Shown: positions 26,289 through 36,024, counted from the first letter of the stretch. The stretch is DNA of 64,000 nucleotides from Microbacterium ginsengiterrae (GCF_014205075.1 NZ_JACHMU010000001.1:806001-870000), one strand, 5' to 3'. The notes: a model not told the origin generated them from the sequence alone. Numbers and translations: made by a program.

Positions 26289-27800
26289 TCAGCCGAGTGC
26301 GATCGCACTCCACGAGACGGGCGGCAGGGTGATCGTCAGCATCCCGTCGGCGAGGGAGACGCTGTCGTTCTCGCGCGGAGCGACGCGCTCCCGGTCCTCG
26401 AGCGTGTTCTTGGCGTAGATGTCGGAGTCGCTCAGGGTGTGCGTCTCCAGCACCGCCACATCTCCCAGCCCGCTGACGTCGACCGAGACCTCGATCGCCT
26501 CCGTCGTGCTGCGGTTGACGAGGAACACGGAGGAGCGGCCGGCGTCGGCGTCGTGCGTCGCCACGGCATCCACCAGTGCGACCTCACCGAACCGCGCCGT
26601 CTCGTACGTCGGCGAATCGAGCTTGAGCTCGAGCGATTCCCCCTGGGCCAACCGTGACGTGATCGAGAACGGGAAGAACGTCGTCTGCCGCCAGGCGGGA
26701 CCGCCGGGCTCGGTCATGATCGGCGCGATCACGTTCACCAGCTGAGCCAGTGAGGCGCTGGTCACCCGGTCGGCGTGCTTGAGCAGCGAGATCATCAGGC
26801 TGCCGAAGACGACGGCGTCGAGCACCGAGTAGCTGTCCTCGAGGATTCGCGGCGCGACCGGCCAGTTGTCGATCCCGGTGATCTTGTCAACGCCCTCGTA
26901 CCGGTCGATGTACCAGACGTTCCACTCGTCGAAGGAGATGTCGATCCGCTTGGAGCTGCCGCGCACGGCACCGACGTGGTCGGCCGTCGCGACGACGGTC
27001 TCGATGAAGCGGTCCATGTCGACACCGGAGGCGAGGAACGAGTCGATGTCGCCGTCCTTCTCCTGGTAGTACGCGTGGCAGGAGATGTAGTCGACGTCGT
27101 CGTAGGTGTGACCGAGCACGACCCGCTCCCACTCCCCGAAGGTGGGCATGGCAGCACTGGAGGATCCGCACGCCACGAGGGTGATGTCGGGATCGATCTG
27201 CCGCATGCCCTTCGCGGTCCGGGAGGCGAGCTTGCCGTAGTCGTCCGCCGAACGGTGCCCCAGCTGCCACGGCCCGTCCATCTCGTTGCCGAGGCACCAC
27301 ATCTGCACGCCGAACGGCTCCTCGCGCCCGTTCGCGCGACGACGCTCGCTGAGCTCGGTGCCGCCGGGCACGTTGGTGTACTCGAGGAGGTCGAGTGCCT
27401 CCGCCGTGCCGCGGGTGCCGAGGTTCACCGCGAGCATGAGGTCGCTGCCGACCTTCTCCAGCCAGGAGGAGAACTCGTGCAGTCCCACCTCGTTCGTCTC
27501 CGTGGAGTGCCACGCCAGGTCGAGGCGCCGGGGACGCTGCTCACGCGGCCCGACCGAGTCCTCCCAGCGGAAACCGGAGACGAAGTTCCCGCCGGGGTAG
27601 CGGATCGTGGAGACGCCGAGCTCGCGGACGAGCTCGATGACGTCCTGGCGGAACCCCTCGGCGTCTGCCGTCTCATGTCCGGGCTCGTAGATGCCGTCGT
27701 AGACATGCCGGCCGAGGTGCTCGACGAAACCGCCGAACAGGCGGCGGTGGATCCGCCCCGAGACGAAGTGCGGATCGATGGTCAGGCGGGCAGCGGACAT
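26289..27800 (-). CDS. Alpha-L-arabinofuranosidase, GH51
   Basis: This 503-residue GH51 enzyme removes terminal alpha-L-arabinofuranose from arabinan or arabinoxylan fragments. Acid/base Glu173 lies in CLGNEMDGPW and nucleophile Glu292 in SFDEWNVWY, matching the spacing in characterised GH51 enzymes. The N-terminal IHRRLFGGFVEHLGR and IRYPGGNFVSGFRW motifs are typical. No signal peptide is present, so it acts on imported oligosaccharides in the cytosol. It sits 41 bases after the GH3 gene in the same direction, and its product arabinose would enter the nearby ara operon. A GAGGAAG site precedes the ATG. Confidence 0.95.
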   Translation of the reverse strand: MSAARLTIDPHFVSGRIHRRLFGGFVEHLGRHVYDGIYEPGHETADAEGFRQDVIELVRELGVSTIRYPGGNFVSGFRWEDSVGPREQRPRRLDLAWHSTETNEVGLHEFSSWLEKVGSDLMLAVNLGTRGTAEALDLLEYTNVPGGTELSERRRANGREEPFGVQMWCLGNEMDGPWQLGHRSADDYGKLASRTAKGMRQIDPDITLVACGSSSAAMPTFGEWERVVLGHTYDDVDYISCHAYYQEKDGDIDSFLASGVDMDRFIETVVATADHVGAVRGSSKRIDISFDEWNVWYIDRYEGVDKITGIDNWPVAPRILEDSYSVLDAVVFGSLMISLLKHADRVTSASLAQLVNVIAPIMTEPGGPAWRQTTFFPFSITSRLAQGESLELKLDSPTYETARFGEVALVDAVATHDADAGRSSVFLVNRSTTEAIEVSVDVSGLGDVAVLETHTLSDSDIYAKNTLEDRERVAPRENDSVSLADGMLTITLPPVSWSAIALG

Positions 27801-27841
27801 GTTCTTCTTCCTCTTCTTTGACGGAGTCTGCGTTGGTGAGT

Positions 27842-30166
27842 TCACGGGACGGCGGGCGCACGGAGCGGCTGGACGACCTCGGTGCGCAGGACGGGATCGA
27901 CGACGTCGCGCGCCGCGCCGGTCACGACAAGGGACTGCGACCGGGAGAGCGCGCCGACGGAGAGTCCGGCCGAGAGCACGATCTCACCGGGCTCCACGAT
28001 CCTGCGGCGGGCGAGTCCGGTGAACGAGAAGCGGTCGGCGTGCAGGCGGAATGCGACCGCTGTCGTCTCGCCGGCCTCGAGCGCGATCCTGGCGTAGCCG
28101 ACGAGCTGCTGCACCGGCCGGGTGACCTGCGCGACGGGATCGGCGGAGTACAGCTGCACCACGGTCTCGCCCGCGCGGTCTCCCGTGTTGGACACGGTGA
28201 CGGTGGCGGTGACGGTGCCGTCCGTCGGCATCTCGGCGCGGTCGAGCACGAGGTCGTCGACCGCGAAGGTCGTGTACGACAGCCCGTGCCCGAACGGGAA
28301 GGCCGGGGCGATGGAGAGGTTGCTGATCCGATCGCCGTCCTGTCCCAGCGGGGGCGCGAGATAGGTGTGCGGAAGTGCGGCGGCTCCGTACGGCACCTGC
28401 ACCGGCAGGTGCCCGCTGGGGTTGACCTCACCGGCGAGGATCCGCGCCAGCGCTCCGGCGCCTTCGACCCCGGGCATGAAGGCCTGCAGGATCGCAGCCG
28501 CGCGGCCGACGAAGCGGCCGATCGCATAGGGCCTTCCCGACAGGACGACGAGCACGACCGGCGTCCCCGTCCCGATGATCGCCTCGACGAGATCGGCCTG
28601 CGCGCCGGGGAGCTCGAGCGAGGGGGCATCCGAGCCCTCGCCGGATGTGCCCTTGCCGAACATGCCGGCGTGGTCGCCGACGACGACCACCGCCACGTCG
28701 GCGTCCGTGGCCGCATCGACGGCACGCGCGAGGTCCTCCGCAGCGCCAGGGGTCTGTAGCGGGCATCCGCGCTCCACGACGACGTCGGCTGCGGGGAAGC
28801 TCTCGCGCACGGCATCCGGGATCGAGAGCGCATCGAGGCCGAGGCCGCACTCCGGATGCCGAGGCAGGACGTGCACGGGGTACGAGTAGGCCCCCATCAG
28901 CGCACTCGGGTCGTCCGCGCAGGGGCCGATGACCGCGATGCGGGGAGTCTGAGGACTCAGCGGGAGCACACCGGCGGTGTCCTCGAGCAGGACGATGGAC
29001 TTCTCCGCCATCCGTCGTGCGATGTCGCGGTTGACCGGGCTGTCGAGGTCGTACTCCGCGGGCTCAGCCGGCGCCCATCCCTCGTCGAGCAGTCCGAGGT
29101 CGAGCTTGTGCCGGAGCACGCGGCGCACCGCGGTGTCGATGTCGGAGGCGGTGCGATCCGGGTCCGGGTCGTCCTCACGGAGCTGGAGGAACGCCGAGAT
29201 GTCCGGCAGTTCGACGTCGAGCCCGGCATGCAGGGCGAGGCGGCCGGCCTCCGCCATCGTGCCGGCGACGCCGTGCTTGGACTTCAGGAACGCGACGGCC
29301 CAGTAGTCGGACACGACGGTCCCCTCGAAGCCCCATTCCCCTCGGAGGAGGTCGGTGAGCAGCCAGCGATCCGCCGCCGCCGGCACCCGGTCGGTCTCCG
29401 TGTAGGAGTTCATGACGCTGCGGGCGCCCGCCACGCGGACGGCCATCTCGAACGGCGGGAGCACGAGGTCCCGCAGCTCGCGCTCGCCGATCGCGACCGG
29501 GGCGTGATTGCGTCCGCCTCGAGAACTCGCGTGCCCGGCGAAGTGCTTCAGCGTCGCGATGACCCCGGCATCCTGCAGACCCTGCACGTAGGCGGAGGCG
29601 AGCGTCCCGACCACGTAGGGGTCCTCGCCCATCGTCTCCTCCACCCGCCCCCACCGGTAGTCGGTCGCGACGTCGAGCACCGGGGACAGCCCCTGATGGA
29701 CGCCCACGGCCGCCATGTCACGACCGATCGCGCGCGCCATCTCCTCGACGAGGTCGGGGTCGAACGTCGCACCCCACGCGAGTGCAGTGGGATACACCGT
29801 CGCACCGAGCGTGGTGAACCCGGTGAGGCATTCCTCGTGGACGATGGCGGGGATGGCGGTCGTCGTCGCCTCGATCAGGTGGCGCTGGGCATCCCGGATG
29901 CGCGCCATCCCCTCGCGCGCCGACGCCGGAGAGGTGCCGAACACGCGGGTGAGCTGGCCGATGCCGTCGCGCACGACGCGCTCGAAGGAGGCACGCCCCT
30001 CGGAGAAGACGTCCTGCATCGGCGCGATGATCTCGCCGGAGGTGCGCTCGTCGGCCCAGTACGCACCGAGCTGAGCGATCTTCTCCTCCACGGTCAGCGC
30101 CGCGACGAGTGCGTCGATCCTCTCGTCTGCACTGACCTTCGGGTCGCGCCAGACCTCATCCGTCAT
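27842..30166 (-). CDS. GH3 glycosidase, probable beta-xylosidase or beta-glucosidase
   Basis: This 774-residue family 3 glycoside hydrolase has an N-terminal barrel and a C-terminal beta-sandwich plus fibronectin-type domain. The nucleophile is Asp287 in VVSDYWAVAF. Other GH3 motifs are WGRVEETMGEDPYVVG, ATLKHFAGH and PFGHGLSYTTF. No signal peptide is visible, so it is probably intracellular, acting on xylo- or arabino-oligosaccharides brought in by the divergent ABC importer. It heads a GH3-GH51 operon. Xylose versus glucose specificity cannot be read directly from these motifs. Confidence 0.92.
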   Translation of the reverse strand: MTDEVWRDPKVSADERIDALVAALTVEEKIAQLGAYWADERTSGEIIAPMQDVFSEGRASFERVVRDGIGQLTRVFGTSPASAREGMARIRDAQRHLIEATTTAIPAIVHEECLTGFTTLGATVYPTALAWGATFDPDLVEEMARAIGRDMAAVGVHQGLSPVLDVATDYRWGRVEETMGEDPYVVGTLASAYVQGLQDAGVIATLKHFAGHASSRGGRNHAPVAIGERELRDLVLPPFEMAVRVAGARSVMNSYTETDRVPAAADRWLLTDLLRGEWGFEGTVVSDYWAVAFLKSKHGVAGTMAEAGRLALHAGLDVELPDISAFLQLREDDPDPDRTASDIDTAVRRVLRHKLDLGLLDEGWAPAEPAEYDLDSPVNRDIARRMAEKSIVLLEDTAGVLPLSPQTPRIAVIGPCADDPSALMGAYSYPVHVLPRHPECGLGLDALSIPDAVRESFPAADVVVERGCPLQTPGAAEDLARAVDAATDADVAVVVVGDHAGMFGKGTSGEGSDAPSLELPGAQADLVEAIIGTGTPVVLVVLSGRPYAIGRFVGRAAAILQAFMPGVEGAGALARILAGEVNPSGHLPVQVPYGAAALPHTYLAPPLGQDGDRISNLSIAPAFPFGHGLSYTTFAVDDLVLDRAEMPTDGTVTATVTVSNTGDRAGETVVQLYSADPVAQVTRPVQQLVGYARIALEAGETTAVAFRLHADRFSFTGLARRRIVEPGEIVLSAGLSVGALSRSQSLVVTGAARDVVDPVLRTEVVQPLRAPAVP

Positions 30167-30253
30167 CGGTGAGCCCCTCCGTCATCGGAATCGTCCTGAT
30201 CGCATTCGTCTGCGAATGCCTGCTCAGGATCGTACGGTCAGATCGGTCAGAAA

Positions 30254-30265
30254 TACAACGTTGTA
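30254..30265. promoter_or_regulatory. Operator-like palindrome between the GH3 gene and the sugar importer
   Basis: TACAACGTTGTA is a perfect 12-base palindrome, with a central CG as in LacI-family operators. It is in the 180-base divergent gap, 88 bases before the GH3 start and 82 before the permease start. It could control both operons through the LacI-type regulator at 33.7 kb. Confidence 0.55.
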
Positions 30266-30346
30266 AATTTTCGCGCCGGAATATAACCTTCCAATCGAGG
30301 ACGGAGACATTCCAGTCCCGAGGCACCGTTCGAGGAAGAATCTGCC

Positions 30347-31279
30347 ATGACCGATACGAATCGCGTGAAGACGAATCGTGTGAAGAAGCTGCTCTACAAC
30401 CAGCGGCTCGCACCCTATCTCTTCATCCTTCCGTTCCTGCTGACGCTGCTGATCTTCTGGCTCATCCCCGTCGGCCGCTCGGTGATCATGAGCTTCCAAG
30501 AGGTGCTGTACGGCCAGGCGTCGTTCATCGGCACGCGCAACTACGAGCGACTCTGGCGCGACGAGGTCTTCTGGAAGGCGATGTTCAACAGCATCCGCTA
30601 CATGGTGCTGACGCTGCTGATCCTCATCCCGATCCCGATGGCGCTCGCCGCCGTCATCAACTCGAAGCTCGGCAGCAGCCGGCTGAAGAACTTCTTCAAG
30701 TCGTCGCTGTTCGTGCCGGCGCTCACATCCGTGGTCGTGGCGGGCATCGTGTTCCGCCTGATGTTCGCGGAGACCGACTCCGGCCTGATGAACCAGATCG
30801 TCGAGTTCTTCGGCTTCGGCCCCGTACGGTGGCTGCGCGAGGACCTCACCGGCCTCTTCGCGCTGCTGCTCCTGGCCCTCTGGCGCTGGGCCGGTGTCAA
30901 CACGATGTACTTCCTCGCCGGGATGCAGGCCATCCCGAGCGAGTACTACGAAGCGGCATCCATCGACGGCGCCAGCAAGATCCAGCAGTTCTTCAACGTG
31001 ACGCTGCCGGGGCTCAAGCCCACGCTCGTCTACGTCACGACGATCAGCGTGTACGGCGGGCTCGCGATGTTCCTGGAGAGCTTCATGCTCTACGCCGGCA
31101 ACAACTCGCCGAACAATCAGGGCCTCACCATCGTCGGGTACCTCTATCGCAAGGGCATCCAGGAGAACGACCTCGGCTTCGCGTCAGCGGTCGGCGTCGT
31201 CCTGTTGGTGCTGGTCCTCGCGATCAACCTGACTCAGCTCACCGCCACGGGCACGTTCAAGAAGGAGTCGACGCGATGA
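30347..31279 (+). CDS. Sugar ABC transporter permease (MalF/CUT1 type)
   Basis: This 310-residue inner-membrane protein has six predicted helices. The first runs from YLFILPFLLTLLIFWLIPVG. The cytoplasmic EAA loop reads EYYEAASIDGASKIQQFFNVTLPGLKPT, which docks the ATPase. It is the first of two permeases in a CUT1 importer for oligosaccharides. The next gene overlaps by 4 bases. No ATPase gene is in the cluster, so a shared MsiK-type ATPase is likely. That is usual in actinobacterial CUT1 systems. Confidence 0.93.
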   Translation: MTDTNRVKTNRVKKLLYNQRLAPYLFILPFLLTLLIFWLIPVGRSVIMSFQEVLYGQASFIGTRNYERLWRDEVFWKAMFNSIRYMVLTLLILIPIPMALAAVINSKLGSSRLKNFFKSSLFVPALTSVVVAGIVFRLMFAETDSGLMNQIVEFFGFGPVRWLREDLTGLFALLLLALWRWAGVNTMYFLAGMQAIPSEYYEAASIDGASKIQQFFNVTLPGLKPTLVYVTTISVYGGLAMFLESFMLYAGNNSPNNQGLTIVGYLYRKGIQENDLGFASAVGVVLLVLVLAINLTQLTATGTFKKESTR

Positions 31280-32169
31280 CGCAGACGACGGCACCCGTTC
31301 GCACCGCACGCACCGACGGCCCGCAGCCGCGGCGCCGGATGACCCGCAGGACCGCCCTGTGGATCCAGAGCATCCTGCTGGCCCTGATCGCCCTGGTCTC
31401 GCTGGTTCCCATCCTCGCGATCTTCGTCGGCACCTTCCAGGACGGCAACGACGTCATCCGCAACGGGATCTCCTTCTCGATCGACTTCTCCGACTTGAGC
31501 TTCGACAACTACGTCATGCTCTTCACGGACTCGGGCCTGTACTTCCGGTGGTTCTGGAACAGCCTCATCCTCACCGTCGTCCAGGTCGCCGGCACGCTGT
31601 TGGTGAGCTCCTTCGTCGCCTACGGGTTCGCGATGTACGAGTTCCGGGGCAAGCGCCTCGGCTTCATCCTCGTCATCGTCCTCATGACGATCCCGTTCGA
31701 GATGCTCATGCTCCCGCTCTACGTCCAGGTGAACGACATCGGCGCCGCCGACCAGTACTGGATCGTCGTGCTGCCGTTCCTCGCGCAGGCGGTCACGATC
31801 TTCTTCTTCCGCCAGTACTTCATCGGCGTGCCGAAGGAGATCCTCGAAGCCGGCCGCGTCGACGGCGTCTCCGAGTTCGGCATCTTCTTCCGCCTCGTCG
31901 CACCGATCGCCAAGCCGGCCTTCGCCGCGATGGCGATCCTCAACGGGATGACCATCTGGAACAACTTCCTCTGGCCCCTCCTCGTGCTCCGCTCGCCGGA
32001 GAAGTTCGTCCTCCCGATCGGCCTGAACACGCTGCTGACCCCGTACGGGAACAACTACGAGCTGCTGATCATCGGGTCGTTCTTCTCGCTGATCCCGCTG
32101 CTGATCCTCTTCCTCGCCTTCCAGCGCTTCTTCGTCGACGGCATGACGGCCGGAGCCGTGAAGGGCTGA
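31276..32169 (+). CDS. Sugar ABC transporter permease (MalG/CUT1 type)
   Basis: This 297-residue partner permease shows six hydrophobic helices, a long first periplasmic loop, and the EAA motif KEILEAGRVDGVSEFGIFFRLVAPIAKPAF. It ends in a short periplasmic/cytoplasmic tail with FQRFFVDGMTAGAVKG, as in other MalG proteins. Its ATG overlaps the previous stop (ATGA). With the preceding permease and the following lipoprotein it makes a pentose-oligosaccharide importer. Substrate is inferred from the flanking GH51 and GH3 genes. Confidence 0.93.
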   Translation: MTQTTAPVRTARTDGPQPRRRMTRRTALWIQSILLALIALVSLVPILAIFVGTFQDGNDVIRNGISFSIDFSDLSFDNYVMLFTDSGLYFRWFWNSLILTVVQVAGTLLVSSFVAYGFAMYEFRGKRLGFILVIVLMTIPFEMLMLPLYVQVNDIGAADQYWIVVLPFLAQAVTIFFFRQYFIGVPKEILEAGRVDGVSEFGIFFRLVAPIAKPAFAAMAILNGMTIWNNFLWPLLVLRSPEKFVLPIGLNTLLTPYGNNYELLIIGSFFSLIPLLILFLAFQRFFVDGMTAGAVKG

Positions 32170-32233
32170 CCTCGACCTCCACCCGTATCCCTTCCCTACC
32201 CGCAGTACTCAACACACAGTCAGGAGTAACACC

Positions 32234-33574
32234 ATGCGAATCCGAAGGATTCTCACCGCAACGATCGTTGCAGGGCTGGCAGTCGGAGCCCTGTCCGGAT
32301 GCTCGAGCGATGGCCAGTCCGGTGGCGGAGGCGGCGCTGACGCCGACGGCGTCACCACGCTGGACATGTGGGTGTTCGCCGAGCTCCACGGCCAGGTCTA
32401 CGAAGAGATGGCCGAGATGTGGAACGAGGAGAACCCCGACAAGCAGATCGACCTCAACCTCACGGTCTACCCGTACCAGGACATGCACGACAAGCTTCTG
32501 CTCGCCGTGAACTCCGGTCAGGGAGGACCGGATCTCGCCGACATCGAGGTCGGCAAGTTCGGCAACTTCGTCAAGGGCGACAACCCGCCGCTGGTCGACC
32601 TCACCGCCGCTGCTGATCCGTACGTCGACGACATCGTCCAGGCCCGACTGGACCTGTACAGCCGCAACGGCAAGATCTACGGCTACCCGACGCACGTCGG
32701 CGCCTTCGTCGCGTTCTACAACACCGAGCTGCTCGAGGGCGCCGGGATCGACTACACGACGATCAAGACGTGGGACGACTTCGCCGAGGCGGGGACCGCG
32801 TACAACGAGGCCACCGACAAGGCGTTCAGCGTCGCGAGCACCGGCGTCTTCTTCACCGAGCCGCTGGCGATCGCCCAGAACGGCGGGCAGCTGTTCGACG
32901 ACGGCGGGCTCGGCAAGCCGGCGCTGACCAGCCCCGAGGTCGTCGAGACGATGCAGATGTTCCAGGACATGAAGGATGCCGGCGCACTGTCGACCATCCC
33001 CGGTGGCAGCCCCGACAGCGAGGAGGCCTTCGGCGCCATCAACAAGGGCGACTACGCCGCCATCGTGTACCCGGCGTGGTACACCTCGCGTTATGTGGAC
33101 TACATGCCCGACCTCGCAGGCAAGGTCGCGATCGCTCCTGCCCCGCAGATCGAGGGTTCGGACATCCTCACGATCGGTGGCGGCGGCACCGGCACCGCGG
33201 TGATGGCCGCCAGCGAGAAGCAGGACATCGCCACGGAGTTCCTCGCGTTCGCGAAGCTGTCCCTCGAGGCCAACGTCGCGGTGTGGGAGGTCCTCGGTTT
33301 CGACCCGGTGAACATGTCCGTCTGGGAGGACGAGGCCGTCACGAAGAACCCGGACAACAAGTTCAACCAGTACTTCCAGACGAACCTGTTCGACGTGCTG
33401 AACTCCGTCAAGGACGGCATCGGCCACTTCGAGTCCTTCTCGAACCCGAACCTCCCGGTGGTGGACAACCAGTTCCGCACGGTGACCATGAATGAGATCT
33501 ACGAGGTCGGCACTCCCGCCGACGCGGCTCTCCAGCAGGCGCAGGACACGGTGATGAACGAGCTCGGCGAGTAA
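32234..33574 (+). CDS. Sugar ABC transporter substrate-binding lipoprotein
   Basis: This 446-residue solute-binding protein starts with a lipoprotein signal peptide (positively charged MRIRRI, a hydrophobic core, then ALSGCSS with the lipobox Cys near residue 23). A Gly/Ser linker follows, then a two-lobed CUT1-type receptor (TTLDMWVFAELHG; MWNEENPDKQIDLNL). It captures the sugar outside the cell and delivers it to the two permeases. Its gene order, permeases first, is uncommon. A strong hairpin follows the stop codon. Confidence 0.93.
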   Translation: MRIRRILTATIVAGLAVGALSGCSSDGQSGGGGGADADGVTTLDMWVFAELHGQVYEEMAEMWNEENPDKQIDLNLTVYPYQDMHDKLLLAVNSGQGGPDLADIEVGKFGNFVKGDNPPLVDLTAAADPYVDDIVQARLDLYSRNGKIYGYPTHVGAFVAFYNTELLEGAGIDYTTIKTWDDFAEAGTAYNEATDKAFSVASTGVFFTEPLAIAQNGGQLFDDGGLGKPALTSPEVVETMQMFQDMKDAGALSTIPGGSPDSEEAFGAINKGDYAAIVYPAWYTSRYVDYMPDLAGKVAIAPAPQIEGSDILTIGGGGTGTAVMAASEKQDIATEFLAFAKLSLEANVAVWEVLGFDPVNMSVWEDEAVTKNPDNKFNQYFQTNLFDVLNSVKDGIGHFESFSNPNLPVVDNQFRTVTMNEIYEVGTPADAALQQAQDTVMNELGE

Positions 33575-33586
33575 TCTCTGAGCACC

Positions 33587-33624
33587 GAGGAGGGGGTGGG
33601 CGATCATTCGTCCACCCCCTCCTC
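33587..33624. terminator. Terminator hairpin after the sugar importer
   Basis: A perfect 13-base stem (33587-33599 with 33612-33624) closes a 12-base loop, starting 13 bases after the substrate-binding gene. There is no long T-run, but position and stem strength fit a terminator separating the importer from the LacI gene. Confidence 0.65.
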
Positions 33625-33714
33625 GACTTCCGGAGGTGACGACCGCCTTCGGGCACCGGCGAGACTAAAGTGAGACGTACAGCGCCGTCGGCGCAGGGGC
33701 GATAGGTGGAATCG

Positions 33715-34764
33715 ATGGAATCGACGATGCACGACGTCGCCCAGCTCGCCGGCGTCTCCATCAAGACGGTCTCGAACGTCATCAACCACCACCCGCACGT
33801 GCGGCCGCAGACCCGCGAGCGGGTGCAGACCGCGATCGATCAGCTCGGATACCGACCGAACCTCTCCGCCCGCGGGCTGCGCTCCGGACGCACTGGCGTG
33901 ATCGGTCTCGCCGTACCCGCCCTCAGCGAGAACTATTTCGCCGAGCTGGCGGATGCCGTCATCCGCGCTGCCGACAAACGGGGGCTCAGCGTCGTCGTCG
34001 AGCAGACCAGCGGCGATCGGGACCGCGAGCTGCAGGCCATCACCGGCAGCCGGATCCGTCTCACCGACGGCCTGCTGTTCAGCCCGTTCGCGCTCGGGCA
34101 GGAGGACGCCGACGCCTTGGACTCCGGGTTCCCGCTCGTGCTCCTCGGTGAGCGCATCTTCGACGGCCCGACCGACCACGTCACGATGCACAACGTCTCC
34201 TCCGCGCGGGCCGCCGTCGAGCATCTGCTCGACATCGGTCGCCGCCGCATCGCCCTCGTCGGCGCGGAGGGCGAGACCCCGGCCGGCACGAGTTCGGCCT
34301 CGCTGCGGCTCGCCGGCTACCAGCAGGCGTTCGACCAGGCGGGGCTCGAGCTCGACCCGCGCCTGGTCCGGCCCACGAACCACTGGAGCCGCAGCGGCGG
34401 CGCCGCGGCCGTGCGCGAACTCCTCGCCGAGGGGCTCCCCTTCGACGGGGTGTTCGCCCTCAACGACGCCCTCGGCCTCGGGGCGCTGCGGGCGCTCAGC
34501 GAAGCCGGCCGGCGCGTGCCGGAGGACGTCGCCGTCATCGGCTTCGACAACATCGACGAAGCGCGGTTCTCCACGCCGTCGATGTCGAGCATCGAGGCGG
34601 GGAGATCTCAGATCGCCCTCACGGCGGTCGACCTCCTCATCGAACGGATCGATGAGAAGGGCGACAAGCGCCCGCCGCGCACGGTGAAGCCCGACTTCCG
34701 CATCGTCAGGCGCGAGTCCACGGGTTTCCCCGGGCGCACCGACGACACGACCGCCGGCGACTAG
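33715..34764 (+). CDS. LacI-family transcriptional regulator
   Basis: This 349-residue LacI/GalR regulator has the N-terminal helix-turn-helix MHDVAQLAGVSIKTVSNVINHH, hinge helix LSARGLRSGRTGVIGLA, and a sugar-binding core ending AVIGFDNIDEARFSTPSMSSIE. It is just downstream of the sugar importer. It probably controls the importer and GH3-GH51 operons through the TACAACGTTGTA palindrome. The ATG was preferred to GTG at 33706 because AGGTGG lies six bases upstream of it. Confidence 0.9.
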   Translation: MESTMHDVAQLAGVSIKTVSNVINHHPHVRPQTRERVQTAIDQLGYRPNLSARGLRSGRTGVIGLAVPALSENYFAELADAVIRAADKRGLSVVVEQTSGDRDRELQAITGSRIRLTDGLLFSPFALGQEDADALDSGFPLVLLGERIFDGPTDHVTMHNVSSARAAVEHLLDIGRRRIALVGAEGETPAGTSSASLRLAGYQQAFDQAGLELDPRLVRPTNHWSRSGGAAAVRELLAEGLPFDGVFALNDALGLGALRALSEAGRRVPEDVAVIGFDNIDEARFSTPSMSSIEAGRSQIALTAVDLLIERIDEKGDKRPPRTVKPDFRIVRRESTGFPGRTDDTTAGD

Positions 34765-34770
34765 AACCGC

Positions 34771-36024
34771 TCAGAGCCCGAGCCGCTCCAGGTAGGCGTT
34801 GACGAAGCGTCGCTCCGGGTCGAAATCGGCGCGCAGCGCGGCGAAGTCCTCCCATCGCGGATAGCGGGAGCGGACCTCGGCGCCGTCGAGCGTGAAGACC
34901 TTGCCCCAGTGCGGTCGTGCTGTCTGCGGCAGTGCGTCCTCGAGCACGGGCAGCAGCGCGCGCACGGCCGCTTCGTCCTGCCGCCAGGTGAAGTGCAGGC
35001 CCACGGCATCCGTGCCATACGACGAGCTCAGCCACAGGTCGTCCGCGCGGACGGTGCGGACCTCGTTGACCAGCAGCAGCGGCGCGATCCGGTCGGCGAG
35101 GGAACGCAGCGCCTCGATCGCCGCGACGGCGTCGGACCGCGGCACGAGATATTCGCTCTGCAGCTCCGCGCCGGCGGACGGGGTGAACTCGAGCCGGAAG
35201 TGCGGGAGCCGCTGGAACCAGGGGCCCGCCACGCCGCCCTGTTCGCTGGTCGCCACCGGGTCGACCCCGATGATGGGATGCCGCGGCCCGTCGGCGTCCG
35301 ACGCGCCGAGCCTGCGCATCAGCTCTGCGCGGCGGTCGGCGTGCGTGTCGGGCTGGCGCTGCTTCACCCAGATCTGGTCGGCCGTGTCGCTGCCCTGCCA
35401 GCGGGAGAAGATGCTCACGCTCGTGCCGGCACCGGTGACGGCGTCCAGGTCTTCGAGGATCGCGTCCCAGCGGGGCTCGTCGTACACGTGCTGGGCGACC
35501 CGATAGGTCGGTTCGACGTCGAGGGTCAGGTCGAGGACGACGCCGAGTGCGCCGAGGTTCACGACGGCGCCGGCGAATCCTTCGTCGCCGCGCGCGAGCC
35601 GCCGGATCTCACCTCCGGCCGTGAGGACGGTCAGCGCTCGGACGGTCGACGCGAGGGATCCGATCCGGTCGCCCGAGCCGTGGGTTCCCGTCGCGGTGGC
35701 GCCTCCGACCGAGATGTGCGGCAGCGAGGCGAGGTTCGACAGGGCGAGACCCTCGGCCTCGAGCGCGGGCGCGATGTCGCCGTAGCGGGCGCCGCTGGAG
35801 AGCCGGACGCTGTCGCGGTCCGCGCTGACCTCGATCTCGTCGGGCAGACGGTCGAGCGCGAAGAGCGCACCGGAGGTGTCGGCGATGTCGTTGAAGCAGT
35901 GCCGGGTTCCCAGCACTCGCAGGGGCCCGTCGCGCAGGACGATCTCGCGCAGTTCCTCCAGCGACGACGGATGCTCGACCACGTCCGCCTGGTAGGTGAC
36001 GTTGCCCGCCCAGTTTCGTTCCAC
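34771..36024 (-). CDS. FAD-linked alditol (xylitol) oxidase, AldO-like
   Basis: This 417-residue oxidase resembles Streptomyces AldO along its whole length. The start NWAGNVTYQADVV, the loop VLGTRHCFND with His42 (the residue that carries FAD covalently in AldO), and SLPHISVGGATATGTHGSG are shared. So are PHFRLEFTPSAGAELQSEYL and ARPHWGKVF near the C-terminus. AldO oxidises xylitol, sorbitol and related alditols to aldoses with release of H2O2. The start is GTG with GAGAGG eight bases upstream. It is convergent with the LacI gene, suggesting a link to pentose metabolism. Confidence 0.85.
   Translation of the reverse strand: MERNWAGNVTYQADVVEHPSSLEELREIVLRDGPLRVLGTRHCFNDIADTSGALFALDRLPDEIEVSADRDSVRLSSGARYGDIAPALEAEGLALSNLASLPHISVGGATATGTHGSGDRIGSLASTVRALTVLTAGGEIRRLARGDEGFAGAVVNLGALGVVLDLTLDVEPTYRVAQHVYDEPRWDAILEDLDAVTGAGTSVSIFSRWQGSDTADQIWVKQRQPDTHADRRAELMRRLGASDADGPRHPIIGVDPVATSEQGGVAGPWFQRLPHFRLEFTPSAGAELQSEYLVPRSDAVAAIEALRSLADRIAPLLLVNEVRTVRADDLWLSSSYGTDAVGLHFTWRQDEAAVRALLPVLEDALPQTARPHWGKVFTLDGAEVRSRYPRWEDFAALRADFDPERRFVNAYLERLGL

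Noticed and set aside
30169..30346. Riboswitch or structured leader before the sugar importer
   Set aside because: No conserved riboswitch core was seen; a LacI-type operator explains the region.
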